Positions 20,578 to 31,601 of a DNA stretch of 64,000 nucleotides are shown here, one piece after another. The notes beneath the pieces were generated by a model. It was given only the letters and a program-made list of their open reading frames with translations, searched no databases and had not been told where the DNA came from. Within the stretch, counting starts at the first letter, position 1. Every line of letters starts with the position of its first letter. Source of the DNA: Tigriopus japonicus. Taxonomy: Eukaryota > Arthropoda > Copepoda > Harpacticoida > Harpacticidae. The stretch is from NCBI GenBank assembly GCA_010645155.1, contig JAAGOF010000070.1, forward strand, positions 1,343,928 to 1,407,927, written 5' to 3'. A program made the position numbers and the translations under genes.

Positions 20578-21673
20578 CAGCGGAATCTCATTTTAAGCAA
20601 CTTTTCTGTCAGCTTCAAAATATTGCTTGTATCGAGATTTTGTTAATATTGAGACTCAAGAAAATTGGCTCAAAAAACATTAAAAAATGCAGGAAACTAT
20701 TGGAGGAGTTTACCTCACCTTTATATACCTTATAATCTTACTTTTATTACAAAAAATCTGAAAATGACTCAAAAACTTAGCTTTTAAAAAATAGTCATTA
20801 AAATACACAAATTGACACTACAAGTGCATGCATTTATATCTCCATTACAAAGCTTAAGAACTTGCTTCAATCTCAGTTTGACGGAAAAAATGCAAGAAAA
20901 AAGTACAATTTTGCCTTCATGATTGTTACATTATTAAACCCTTACGGGGACAAACAACTTTTTAAAAAATTGAGCCTTCCAGGCTTTCATACTGATGAAG
21001 TTTTTTGCTATTTTTTTGCAATACCTCAACTGCAAATCTTCTATTCTCAGTTTGACCTTAAATTACCTCAAATTTGAGAGACTTTCTTGGGATGACAAGA
21101 CTCTTCCTTGGGTTGTTTATTTTCCATTAGGTTTTGCTTTGGCAGACACAGAAATTTGTTTCACTCTCAAATATGGCACATTTGTTGGTGAAACTAATAT
21201 GTGCTTACATTATTTTTTATAATTATCGATAAATATTTTTTAAACTTTAAATAATCTTTAAAAAAGCTCTTGTTGAGTGGCATTTTGTACAAGTTTTAGT
21301 GATTCTAGGGTTCCAAATGTAACTTTTCATTCGTCTGACTCAAACGTGAAAAATGCAAGGTGGAAGAGCCCCAAAAAGTGCGCAAAGGGACCCCAAAAAG
21401 TTCAAGATTTGCGCAAAAGTACAAGATATGGAAGCGCTGCATCGATCTTTTTAAAAATGCTGCGGTTTTTTTGTTTTTCTTTGTGCTGTGACCAATTTAA
21501 GGAAGAGAAGTTGGCCAAAAACTTTACGAATGTTTCTTATATCGAGATTGAGGAAAAATGTTAAATTTCTTATATCGAGAATTCTTATGTATTAAAAATT
21601 TGCTCAGCTCGGAAAAGTTGCTTATATCGCGAAAATTGCTTAAACCGAGATTGCTTGTATCGAGATTCGACTG
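20578..21673. mobile_element. Pogo/Tigger-like non-autonomous element nested in hAT
   Basis: 1096 bp bounded by CAGCGGAATCTC and the inverse of CAGTCGAATCTC, with TA on both sides (20576-20577 and 21674-21675), as expected for TA-target pogo elements. Subterminal GCTTGTATCGAG/CTTATATCGAG repeats are typical of pogo-type ends. The interior is AT-rich with no DDE transposase recognised. Confidence 0.75.
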
Positions 21674-22511
21674 TACTTCAACAAATCAACAAAATTTGAA
21701 CTCTAGTCCCAAACAAGTCATTTTCGTTTTCTTTGAAAAAAATCGAAATTGGGGCTCTACAAAAAGTTGCAACAAATACTTCCTGGGACACATTTCATGT
21801 ATTAATTCGTTTAATTGATTACGCTATAAATTAATAAACCATATAATAACATCAAGCATTCTAGAAAATAGGGATAATCTTATTCTTACATCCCATTTCA
21901 ACACTATCTAATAATTAAGTGACTTTGAACCGTAAAATGAATATTTTTTCCAATATGATAATAATATTATCAATATGAAATATGATAAAAGTATATCATA
22001 GGAGTTTTTGAATATTTCACGTAAACTTTTGTCATATTATCAATTGAAGTTCTTATCTCAGCCTGAAATATTATCACTATATGGCACATGAAAAGAATGA
22101 CAGATTTTAAACCAGGGAATATCTTATGTAAAGACGTGTTTTCAAATACAATGTGTATTTCTAGTTATTTTAGCATCAGCAATGATGTTTACATTTAATT
22201 TTGAGTTAGTAGTTGTTGCTCTCAAGTATTTGTGTAAACTTGAATCATAGTTGACTCTTTTAATCTTATTCTACAAAAGCAGATTTGTAGTTGAACATCA
22301 GTCTATGCGTACTTTTGTCTATTAGCGGCCATTTCTACCATTTTCTGCCATTTTCTGCCACTTTCTGCCATTTTTTGCCATTTTCTGCCACCAAGTGGCA
22401 GAAAATGGCAGAAATTCAGTAAAAGCCAAAATTTGCCATCACTGCTACCAGATCCTCCAGGCGATTATACTGACTATCAATGCCAGTCTCATCAACAACA
22501 TTGCTACACTC

Positions 22512-22969
22512 GGGGTGAGGCATGGCGTAGTGCGTACTGCGTCGGTTTGTCGTGCAGATGGCTGGGGTTCGATCCCAGCTGACTGCCACCCTCAAAACTC
22601 AACTCTTCGGAGTCAAAATTTAGCATTTGAACCGTCTTTCAAATGCAACACACAACTTTCCAAACTCAACTCTTCGGAGTCAAAATTTAGCATTGAACTG
22701 TCTTTCAATGCCAAATACTAGGCAAACCCCGGTTCGATCCCGGGCTTGCCGAGTCCTAGTGACCTGTGGTATTAAGTTACATGCAGAAGTCACGGCCCTT
22801 GACGGCTTAAATGGGCGAACCTGGGGTCATTCCCGAGGGTGAGGTAAAAATTAATGCTTGCTTGTTAGCTTGTCCAAGTGGAGCGGCAATATCCCCATAT
22901 GGCGGACAGCCTCTATCAGATCGCAGCTGCGAAGCTGCGTTCTGACTCCTCAACAAACAAACAAACAAA
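22512..22969 (+). mobile_element. tRNA-derived SINE (SINE-A) with 12-bp target duplication
   Basis: 458 bp flanked by ATTGCTACACTC at 22500-22511 and 22970-22981. The head resembles a tRNA, with box B GGTTCGATCCC near 22567. A second tRNA-like block with the same box B lies near 22731. An internal stretch (CTCAACTCTTCGGAGTCAAA) is tandemly duplicated at about 73 bp spacing. The tail is (CAAA)n. Presumably mobilised by a LINE. Confidence 0.85.
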
Positions 22970-23049
22970 ATTGCTACACTCATGGCCTACTCTGTCTACC
23001 CATTTTTGGAATTGAAAATACACTTGAGAACTGATCTCCAAGCATATTT

Positions 23050-23278
23050 TTTTTATAATGTTTTTTTGTGAGAATTAATCATTGTCTCATTGGATATACG
23101 TATGTTTATATGTACAATTAATTTATTGGAGTCATGGGGGGCCCATTCTGGGTTCAGGAGGCGCCATTCGAGGCGAAATATCCACTAGACAGAGGGGGGG
23201 GGAGACCTGGGATCGAACCCATGAACCCAAGCACAGCTCGGTCGCGCGTTAGTCAACTGCGCTATAACCATCTCCCCG
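23050..23278 (-). mobile_element. tRNA-derived SINE (SINE-B) in LINE
   Basis: On the minus strand, 23277-23200 folds as tRNA-like: GGGGAGA pairs with TCTCCCC, box A TAGCGCAGTTGA (23264-23253) and box B GGTTCGATCCC (23219-23209). A non-tRNA body and AT-rich tail follow. The anticodon loop is atypical (C at position 33), so a SINE head is likelier than a functional tRNA. Outer limits are approximate. Confidence 0.65.
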
Positions 23279-23280
23279 TC

Positions 23281-24500
23281 CTAAAGGATGCTTCATTTTT
23301 CTCTTTTTATTTGCAAACGAGAAAAACGCCTTTGGATTAGTCTTAACCTCCTGGATCACCCTACTTTCCTTCTCTAACTGATCGGAATTAATGGAGGCCC
23401 TAATCTTTGATTGGACCACATCCAATTTGCTTTGGAGGCTGGCTACAACAAATGGATTTGAAGTACGCCGAAGTCTATTCGAAAGCTGACAACTCCGTTT
23501 GAACAACCTCTTTCTTATCTTTGGAATTCTAGACAATGGCCCTCCTTTTGGCGCCGTTTCTGGAATACCAATGGACAAACAAACCTCGTCAAAAAGTGAA
23601 ATAAGCTTATTGATAGCTTTATCTATTGATGGTTCCTGCTTTAGAATGGAAATCAAGTCCAACTCGCCTAATCTTTCTACAATAAGGGGCCAGTGTTCAT
23701 CTTTGAACTTAAACTTGGCCACGCCTACCTTTTGAGCACGTTTAACTCTAGAGCTCGCCGGCTTTTGAGTAATGGTCGACCCTATCTCAAGAATGTGATG
23801 ATCTGAAAGACTACATGGGGCAACGTGGACATATTGGATCAGATCAGGGTCATTGGAAAAAATTAAGTCTAAAACACTCTCTGCTCTGGTTGCAACACCA
23901 ACGTGTTGAGAGAGATTACGCAAGATCGCAAACTCTTCCAATGTTTCGAAAGACGGCGATGCCGTTTTCGAAATGGGAATGTACCCATCCGGACTAACCT
24001 CCCACTCAACAATGCTAGCCGGAAAATTGAAGTCGCCAACTACAAAGAGTCGAGAACAAACCTCTCGATCTAGCTCCTTTCGTGTAAATTCGAGTGCCGA
24101 AAGAAATGAGGAAGAACTACAACAAGGTGGCCGATACATTGTTACTATTGTAAGATCAAGAGCCTTGACGTGGCAAATCAAAACTTCTACTTCTCCATTC
24201 GACTTATGAACATGACTAAAATGTAAGTCTTTCCTGACATATAGACATACGCCCCCATGTGGGAAAATGGGATTATCAGGGCGTACTCTATCACATCGAA
24301 CTAGTCTAAAACTAGCTATTGCTACTTCTTCGTCTAAAACTCCTGGACGAAGCCAAGTCTCTGTGATAGAAATGAAGGAGACCTCTCTATCATTGGCTAG
24401 CTCCTCCAGTACTCTGACCTTTGTGCTGTCTTTTTTGGAAATAAGACAATGCACGTTCAAATAAAGCCCTTTTATGGGCTTAAGGTCTTCCGATGGACCA
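23281..24500 (-). pseudogene. LINE ORF2 endonuclease (APE-like, EEP fold)
   Basis: About 400 open codons. EEP endonuclease motifs, counted from 24460: NVHCLISKK at 2-10, SITETWL at 31-37 (catalytic Glu), GDFNFP at 142-147, LDLIFSN at 197-203 and SDHH at 219-222 (catalytic His). In the class this domain nicks target DNA for priming. The frame is open upstream to at least 24520, overlapping the end of ORF1. It is cut off from its RT by insertions. Confidence 0.88.
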
Positions 24501-25377
24501 AGTCTATCAGTTCTTGGACCATCCTGCCTAACCTTAAAAAATCCTGCTTACTAACAAAATTTTGCAATAAAGGAAGGGATTGTTGGGGAGGGGTAGGGGC
24601 GACTACATTGGAGTAGGACCTAGGTTGCCCATAGGAAAAAGTGAAAGGAGGAACCGGGTTATGGATGTTGGGGAGAAGGGTAGAAATAGGAATAGGTTTT
24701 GAGGTGAGGGAAGGGAAATGGGACAAGGAGTTGGGAGGAGGAGGGGGACGAGGTGGGGGGAGGCTGAAAGGATGAAATGTTCAGGGGATTGTTTGGGGAT
24801 TGGATGCTAACCTATAACCATATCTAGGAGACCCAGATTTTGCTGGTCTCGGTTTCCTCTGAGTACCTCGTACATGAACCTGTCTACACTCCACATTGAA
24901 ACACGTCCCACTACTCATTGATCTACGACACATGTACGGATGGAAGAAGGGGCACTCGACCTTTGAACACCCTTTCTTGTTGTATTTCAGGAGCCCAAAC
25001 TTCAACAATTTTTGACACCACTGTGGGTATTCAAAAGAGCTACAACCTTTTCTATCAGGACTACAAGGCTGCCTTTTGTGGTCAGGACAGACTTCCTTAC
25101 AAGCTAGAGCTTTCTGGACAATTTTTGGTTGAGCTACTTCAACCAACTCGACCTCAGTTGCCTCTGTTTCAGTGGAGTTGTCTACAGTTGAGGCCACCTT
25201 TGAATCAACGAGCTTTCTGGTCTGACTAACCCAAGCAACCAGAGCTTCAACAATGAAAGTCTTCTTTACAATAGAGGGGTCCTTCCTTTCTAAGGCTAAA
25301 TGCAGACATTTCTTAGCCTCATTGCTAACCTGACTCAAGATGGCGTCCATCTTGTAAATGGAAGGAAAAACTAACAA
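24472..25377 (-). pseudogene. LINE ORF1 with Cys/His clusters
   Basis: Two adjacent frames. 25377-24781 (198 codons) begins with Leu/Lys-rich helices, then CPDHKRQPCSPDRKGC, then GCSKVECPFFHPYMCRRSM and GTCFNVECRQVH, which look like CCCH-type fingers. 24726-24472 (84 codons, Pro/Ser-rich, ending MVQELIDLVHRKTLSP) may be its C-terminus after a frameshift. It probably binds element RNA. CCCH fingers instead of gag-type CCHC knuckles are notable. Confidence 0.7.
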
Positions 25378-26170
25378 CCAACTCTAACAAAAGTAATGAG
25401 AGGAAGGGGGGGGATCTGACGTAAATTAGAAAGGAGCTGATTCCTTTACTATGTGCATGTTTGTTATTTCCTAAAAGGGAAGGGGTGTGAAGAAAGATTA
25501 ACAGGAAACAACAACTAGATGAAGAAGCTGACCAGACTGACCTAGCCCAAGAGAGGGAGCCAACCAAACAATTTCACACCTAACTGGTAGAAGACAGAAC
25601 GTCACCTAATGGAATAGTACCCTTTCTGGCCAACAGGAAAGAAGAAAAAAACAAGAGTTTCGACTAACCTAGCTCAAGAGAGAGTGTCAGACAACCAATC
25701 TCACACCTAAATGATGAGAGATAAGACAAATGATAACATACAATGAAGAACAAATCCTCAAATATGGAAGAAAAATATTGGATAAAAACGACAAAAGAAT
25801 GATTAAGATCGCTAATCAAGACAAATTAATTTGCAAGTATAACTAAAAATGTAATCAAGAAAAGGACATTAAATATGACAAAATAGAACTTAGGAACTAA
25901 AGGAAATCTGAAAAAAGACACAAAGAAAAGATAGTATGAAAAATAAAAATAAACTGAAAATAGAGGAGAATACGAAGAGTACGACAAAAAATGTTAAGAT
26001 AGAAATAAAGTAGGAAGAGAAAGAAGAGAAAGGCTAATAAATATGCAAAAATGGCTTACCTTGGATCCAAACGACCACGACACAACACAACACAGTACTT
26101 AATCTAAACCGGCCCGTAATTCTTGAGCAACGCAAAAGACGTTTGCTCACGACGACAGACGAGAAGAGAC
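25378..26170 (-). other. Probable LINE 5' untranslated/promoter region
   Basis: AT-rich on the minus strand with a GC-richer head (26170-26060: GAGTCTCTTCTCGTCTGTCG...GGATCCAAG) followed by GTAAGC, which resembles a splice donor. No ORF. Assigned to the LINE by position only. Confidence 0.35.
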
Positions 26171-26846
26171 TCTCTCTCAAAAGTAATTAAATACAATTAA
26201 AATTACTTTATTTTCAAATGTAATTAATTAAATTACATTCAATGAACCGTGAAAAACAGCACCAAAGACCTAGCGTCGCCAGACCGTTTTGATTACGTTG
26301 ATTTCCTTTTCCTGCATGGTTGCCAGGGCGACACGATGGTAGTTTTTGGCAAAATCTTATATCCTTTTCCTTGACGGTTATCTTCTTTTGAGTGGCATCA
26401 TTTAGTTTAAATGGCACCTATTTTTTGAGAAATGCTCCTTTTCAAAAAAAATGATAGCTATCAAAGAAACAGAGTTGACATGTGGCCAAAAAGTGGCAGC
26501 AAAGATTATGTCCTGGTAACCATGTTGGAAGTCAACGCAAGATGGGTTTGGCAAAGCAAGGTCTCCGCTGATATTTTTCTCGGTTCATTACATTTCAATT
26601 ACATTATTTTTCATATCCCATTTTACATAACCCAACTGGAATTCCTTTCTTTTTAAATGCAAAATATGCGAAGGGTATCCAAACCCTTTTGAAAATTGGT
26701 TAATTCAATTTACCTCCTACAAAATATTGGGAAGGTAGGGGAACATCTGCGAAAACTTCCATCTCTGAACTTCCTACGTAGGGGAAAATGTAATTGTAAT
26801 TTGTAATTGAAAAATGTCAATTACTTTGTTTCAAATGTAATTAATT
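26171..26846. repeat. Low-complexity TAATTACATTT-type repeat region
   Basis: Contains clusters of AATGTAATTAATT shared with 31020-31190. The remainder is AT-rich with no gene. Confidence 0.45.
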
Positions 26847-27100
26847 GGGACGGGTAAATAGTGTAAAAAGATTTTTGGTAACTTTAACCCATTTTTGCTG
26901 CCTTTTTTTAACTTTTCATCTTTATTTGCACTTTTAGTTTACGATTTTGGCCAAAATTGACAAATTGTAAAGAAAATTTTAGGTTTTGAGAATCTAGTAA
27001 TTTTTGAAAGAATTTTTTGTTTCAAGATAAAATTTTGAACTTGTCAAAAACAGCTTCCAATTGTAATCAAACAATCTCAGCACCTTGATTAAATATGTGC
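26847..27100 (+). repeat. Interspersed repeat family Y, left half
   Basis: Matches 49668-49915 (shared GTGTAAAAAGATTTTTGGTAAC-type start, GACAAATTGTAAAGAAAATT). The right half of the family is at 30780-31030. Class unknown. Confidence 0.6.
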
Positions 27101-27167
27101 ATTTATGCATGCTAGATTTTTTTTTCTCGGGTTTTTAACCGATACAAGGGAATGTTTTCCCTGTAAG

Positions 27168-27686
27168 TCATTCTGCGTCAACACGATAAAATATTTGGTC
27201 AGTCAATTTGTTAGAATTTGCCGCTCTAGGGCAACCTTGAATGTAAGGTTGGTCAGGAATAGTTAACAAGAAACGATCTAGATCTCGCTTAAAACTTAAC
27301 AACGGGTCATTTGAGCTATAAAATCGCCTGATAGAACTAGGCCTCGGACCTCTGTTCATTACAGACGATGATTTCAGAGTTTTAATTTGTTGTTTATCCG
27401 AGGGGTTGAACTTAAATTTGACATCACACGTAATCACTCTTCTTTCGCTCAGACTAAACTTTATCCCTGGGTTAGGACACAAATCATGCAGGCATTTAAA
27501 CACATAGAGGATCTGATATCGTTCGTAGCGTCGTTGAACACTGTTTAGTCGAAGGTATTTGAGTCGCTCCCAATAATTCAAGAGGTTCATTCCAGTGATT
27601 GCTCTCGTGAAACTTCGTTGCACTCCTTCAATTTTATTCAAATCTTCTGCCGTAATCGGCGCCCAGAGGGGGGAGGCGTATTCCAA
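27168..27686 (-). pseudogene. LINE ORF2 C-terminal domain
   Basis: 172 open codons reading MEYASPLWAPITAEDLNKIE, then ITGMNLLNYWERL and QRRYERYQILYVFKCLHDLCPN, the conserved tail of these LINE proteins. It ends at a stop shortly before the 3' tail. Confidence 0.85.
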
Positions 27687-27962
27687 ATGGGGTTGGACTA
27701 ATGACTTATAAAGGGATAATCAAAAGTGGTAATCACTCTGGCTTTAAATGTGCGGTAAATCCAGCCGCACATTTGGTACGCCTTGGTCACTTTGCATTGG
27801 ATGTGCTCATTGAATTTGCCATTGTTTTGTATTATAACTCCGAGATCCTTCACTGAGCTCTCAAATGGAATGGGCAATAGAAGATTGTTGATGTAAGTGG
27901 GTACATTCATCCCAATTGGGTCAAACGTCATTGCTTGAAATTTTGCCCCGTTTAAAGACATG

Positions 27963-28119
27963 TGTAGCACGCTGAGCGACCGCGAGGCCACTCGACGTGG
28001 AGTGAGTAGAGTAGATGTACTTCGATACTGGTTTTATTCTACATTCAACGGACTATATATACATATCAGGAGGGGGAGGGTTGTGAGCAACACAGTTGCT
28101 CAAGAGCGAGCACACCACA
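27963..28119 (-). mobile_element. Candidate solo LTR inserted in LINE
   Basis: 157 bp starting TGTAGCACGC and ending ACACCACA (read on the plus strand), with CATG on both sides (27959-27962 and 28120-28123). It interrupts the LINE frame exactly. A TATATATA-type block is central. TG..CA ends, a 4-bp duplication and no ORF fit a solo LTR; its orientation is uncertain. Confidence 0.6.
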
Positions 28120-28224
28120 CATGTTATTTGTTTTGACCCAATCGTTTATCGAGTTTAAATCATCTTGTAGGTCACACGAGTTCAAAGAATTTCGACCAAA
28201 GTCTAGTTTGGTATCGTCAGCATA

Positions 28225-28842
28225 CTAGGAGATTGAGGAGTAAAGGGGTAGTCTTTGTAAAGGTGCATTAAAGAGGATGAACATGATTGGACCTAATATT
28301 GTACCCTGTGGCACCCCAGACATCACTTGGCAAGGGTGGCTCAAGGTGCCTTGCACTTTCACGGCTTGAGTTAGATTTGTTAGAAAGGCCTTGATCCAAG
28401 TGTGAACTTTTCCTCTGACCCTCAACCGGGATAAACAGTCTAGCAGTAGAATATGGTCTACTTTGTCAAAATATTTGGCAAAGTCCAAATAAATAACATC
28501 TACACAGTCGCTTTGCTGGAGTCCCTCAATTATGTCGTCAAAGTGTTGAGTCAATTGTGTCAAGGTGCTAAAATGAGTGCGGAACCCTTGCTGTTGGTCA
28601 GGAATGCTATCTTGCGTGTCAACATATTCAACCAATTTCAATTTAACTAACTTTTCCATGATTTTAGCTATATTAGATGTCAGTGATATGGGTCGATAGT
28701 TTCCTGGTTCACCTCTGTCACCTCTCTTATAAATTGGAATCACGTGAGCCACTTCCAGTAGAGCAGGTACCCGACCTTCAGCCAATAAACGATTCATCAA
28801 GTAAGCGAGTATTGGAGCCATAACCGTGGCCGTCCGTTTCAA
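28225..28842 (-). pseudogene. LINE RT palm domain
   Basis: 205 codons: VIPIYKRGDRGEPGNYRPIS, motif A YLDFAKYFDKVDHILLL and motif B SGVPQGTILGP. The following YADDTK region is broken at about 28210-28230. Confidence 0.85.
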
Positions 28843-28880
28843 AAATTGTGCTGGAACACCATCAGGTCCTGGAGATTTAT

Positions 28881-29116
28881 GACAGAAACCTCACAATTTA
28901 TACTCCATCTTGGCTTTCACAATAAATTTCCATCCCCTGACTAAAGAATTTCATTACATGAAACCAACAAATATCAAACCTAAAAAAAAATTATTTTAAT
29001 TAAAAGATTTGACAAATAATGTATATTATAGGCTTATTTTTGATTGCCTACTAAGAGCGCTATTTCTAAAAAAGGGCCCTTATAAACTAGAAAACATCAA
29101 TCTAAGGATGTATCAG
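28881..29116. other. AT-rich intergenic DNA
   Basis: No recognised gene or repeat. Confidence 0.3.
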
Positions 29117-29403
29117 TAGCTGAGTCTATTTACCCTGTGACAACTTGAGTTGTTACAGAAATTTCACGTTACCACACGCCGTTGACTTCATGTGCAAACA
29201 CGAAAGTACGTAAGTTGCGACAAGATATCGTTTAAAGAAATCTAAGCTTATAAACCATGTCGCAAAACTTTTTCATAACTTTTACCACAGGATTTCTTGT
29301 CCTAACTTATGTACTTTCGAATTTGCAATTAAAGCCAACGGCGTGTGGTAGCGAAAAATTTCTGTAACAACTCAAGTTGTCATAGGGTATATAAACTCAG
29401 CTA
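29117..29403. repeat. Foldback element, 287 bp
   Basis: Arms of about 112 bp (29117-29228 and 29290-29403) begin TAGCTGAGT inward and share TGACAACTTGAGTTGTTACA and CCACACGCCGTTG. The central loop is about 60 bp. One arm end is also seen near 49515-49550. Noncoding. Confidence 0.75.
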
Positions 29404-30779
29404 GTGTGGCAGAACAAGGTGTTTACTTGACTTGGAGACATCACTATTGTGGATTTTAGCGCAAGCTTCAAAATTTACCATTAGATGGCGCCAAAACAGG
29501 GGCAAAGTCATGGGAGAATAGAGCGTAGATATTTTTTAACTTGATGTGAACCTTAGTGGTTGAGATTAAAATGCCATTTTTTATCATATTTTCATCCTAC
29601 TCGACCTTAGGAACAATGTCTATAAGAAAGAATATCGCCAAGTCATACTGTTTGATCCTAAATTAAGGCCAAAGATTGCATCAAAATGTGAAAGACTAGT
29701 TTCTGCCGCTAGATGTCATTGAATGTCATTTCATTGGTACGTAGGTGGAATTGCTGTTCAAGATGTTCGGCTTCCTCTGGACAGGCCTCAATCTTTTGCC
29801 ATTGAAAGCCAAATTTTCTTTCTTTGCAAAGCTACTTGAAAACAAATTGATAGTTTTTCGTAGGGTTTCTGAGCAAAAAAAAAAGCTCAAAATTATTTAT
29901 TAGGTATATGAATAAAAGAAATACTCTCCATGTTGGCAGACTTGTTTAAGAGAAAAATTCTCGTTAAATTTTCAGTTTCCCTGCACATAATCGTTTGTGC
30001 AGGGCTGGCATCAAGAGCACTTCAGTGTACTAGAGCGTCTCTACGTTGCATGTGGAACGAAAACTACCAGGGTAGCTGAATTAAGAAAGTAAGATAGAAC
30101 ATCAATTTGGTTGTATGAGTTACTATTGATTTCAATTGTGGAGAAAAGTGATTTATTTAGATATGAAGAGTATTCACGAATGCAATCGTTGGAAGCATGG
30201 CATATTCTCATCTTTTTCAATGTGGGCACTAGGTAATTTACAATCCTTTGTGATTAAACACGGAAATAACAATCCTCCATTTCTTTTAAAATATTTTGGT
30301 AACCTTGAGCAATTCAGAGATATTTATTTTGGGTGAAAGTTTCATGTAAAATCAATAGATGACGTTACTAGCACTGCGTAGACCTTCCTTTCAAAACAAT
30401 AGAGGTGCCATCTAGAGAAGAAAAATGCTTGTTTTCTCTAATAATCTTCATTAAGTTCCAAAGATATTTGAGACCAGTTTTGATGTGAAGAGACAATGCA
30501 GGTAACTAGGCCACGGGCCAAATATTGAAATAATATCACTTAAAAATTCTTAAAAAACATTCATGAATATTTTCTTCAACACAATTGTCAGGTACACCTG
30601 GGTCGCGGGTTGTCTCAAGTATTGGTGAGATTTATTTTTCCGTATAATTTTCAATGGCTATTTTTGAACAGCATTCTTGAATCAGCCTTATAAAACAACG
30701 GCTAAATAGATTTAGACAATATCTTAGGTACAGACAACCATGAGACCACCTTAGGAATAGAAAAAACAACAAATCCAGA
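29404..30779. other. Intergenic DNA, partial R1 match only
   Basis: A short match to repeat R1 near 29470-29510. Otherwise no coding or structural feature that I can support. Confidence 0.35.
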
Positions 30780-31030
30780 AAAATATTTTCTAGTGTACTT
30801 TAAGTGACTTTATATCCTTTCTCGATCGTGACTTAATTAATAGTACTCAATTACTTAAGCGGCATTGTCTCTTTACCTCAAAACTAGCCTCAAATGTCTT
30901 TAGAATTTACAAATGACTTCTCTAACTCAATTAAGTGCCGTGGGTCCAAATGCAAGTTATTTGCTCGTTTTTCGGCATTAATTTGCACTTTTGGGTACAT
31001 TTTTCTGCAACTTTTGGTAACTAAAAGAGT
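30780..31030 (+). repeat. Interspersed repeat family Y, right half
   Basis: Matches 49935-50225 (shared TTTTGGGTACATTTTT and GCAACTTTTGGTAACTAAAA). Confidence 0.6.
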
Positions 31031-31039
31031 AAAATTAGT

Positions 31040-31175
31040 AACTAATTACAATTATTTTGATCTCAAATGTAATTAATTGCAATTTCAATTATTTGGAAAT
31101 CTCAAATGTAATTAATTGCAATTTCAATTATTTGGAAATGTAATTGCATTTACGTAATTGTAATTTCAATAACAA
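31040..31175. repeat. Short tandem repeat, TTATTT / TGTAATTAATTGCAA units
   Basis: Two full copies of a roughly 45-bp unit containing CTCAAATGTAATTAATTGCA, plus flanking partial units. Confidence 0.7.
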
Positions 31176-31349
31176 TAACAAGACAGGTCTGTTTACCAGA
31201 ATAGCGTTGGCCAACTCAACCGGTTTTGAACAGCCTGCTTAACACACTCTGACGCAAAAGCAAGCATCACCAGGTCGCATTTGAAAAGCCATCAATCAAT
31301 ATTCTAAGAAATTACAATGTCCGGACATCAATCAGTCACTTGGACGATG

Positions 31350-31601
31350 GGAGCTTCAAGGATGTAGATTGGGCATAGTTGAGGTTGGAATGTCCATTTG
31401 AACCATAGCCAAGACTTTCAAGGTGTCCCCCAACGCCGGTTTTTGTGGAAGAAAAACATTGAGACAGGGGAGAGCCTTAATGATCGTCCAAGCCTTCTGG
31501 CCTTACCCGTGTGGCCAAGATTGTCATCTCCAAGGCAGTGGGCAAGAGATACCATTCCACCTCGAAATTTGGCAGCTAAACTTGCTGCAAATAAAATTTG
31601 G
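31350..31601 (+). pseudogene. Tc1-like transposase N-terminal fragment (HTH region)
   Basis: In broken frames the plus strand reads GRWELQGCRLGIVEVGMSI, stop, TIAKTFKVSPNAGF, then NIETGESLNDRPS and LSSPRQWARDTIPPRNLAAKL. This follows the order of the Tc1-type paired/HTH DNA-binding region (hyper-conserved T-I-A-K-x-x-x-V-S). Stops and frameshifts; no DDE catalytic part found. Confidence 0.5.

Larger units (their letters stand above)
19875..22444. mobile_element. hAT-type element (TIR CAGTGATGGCA), non-autonomous
   Basis: 2570 bp inserted in the LINE with a perfect 8-bp target duplication CTACCAGA (19867-19874 and 22445-22452). Both ends read CAGTGATGGCA inward. Subterminal arrays of TGGCAGAAAATGGCAGAA lie in inverted orientation near both ends. 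It contains a 71-bp tandem duplication (20231-20382) and a nested pogo-like element (20578-21673). No transposase recognised. Confidence 0.9.
18555..26170 (-). mobile_element. Long LINE (Jockey/CR1-like), interrupted by hAT and SINE insertions
   Basis: Minus-strand non-LTR retrotransposon. From 5' to 3': possible 5'UTR 26170-25378, ORF1 25377-24472, endonuclease 24500-23281, spacer and RT 23045-22982, 22511-22453 and 19874-18555. Interruptions are a tRNA-like SINE (about 23050-23278), a SINE with target duplication (22512-22969) and a hAT element (19875-22444). The 3' end is missing beyond 18555, where it abuts an inverted LINE copy. Confidence 0.85.
27115..28880 (-). mobile_element. 5'-truncated LINE (Jockey/CR1-like) with solo LTR insertion
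   Basis: Starts at the RT SPGPDG motif (about 28875) and runs to the 3' tail TTACAGGGAAAACATTCCC near 27160. RT pieces: 28842-28225 with YLDFAKYFDKVDHILLL and SGVPQGTILGPIMFILF; 27960-27698 after an LTR-like insertion; and 27686-27168. Frame breaks show it is dead. It is a sister copy, not the same subfamily, of the LINE at 18555-26170. Confidence 0.88.

Noticed and set aside
23200..23277. Functional tRNA gene on the minus strand
   Set aside because: The acceptor stem pairs well and A/B boxes are present, but the anticodon loop lacks the usual U33 and the sequence continues into a SINE-like body.
26060..26170. 5' exon of an unknown minus-strand gene ending in a GTAAGC donor
   Set aside because: No acceptor or coding exon follows that is not LINE sequence; better explained as LINE 5' region.
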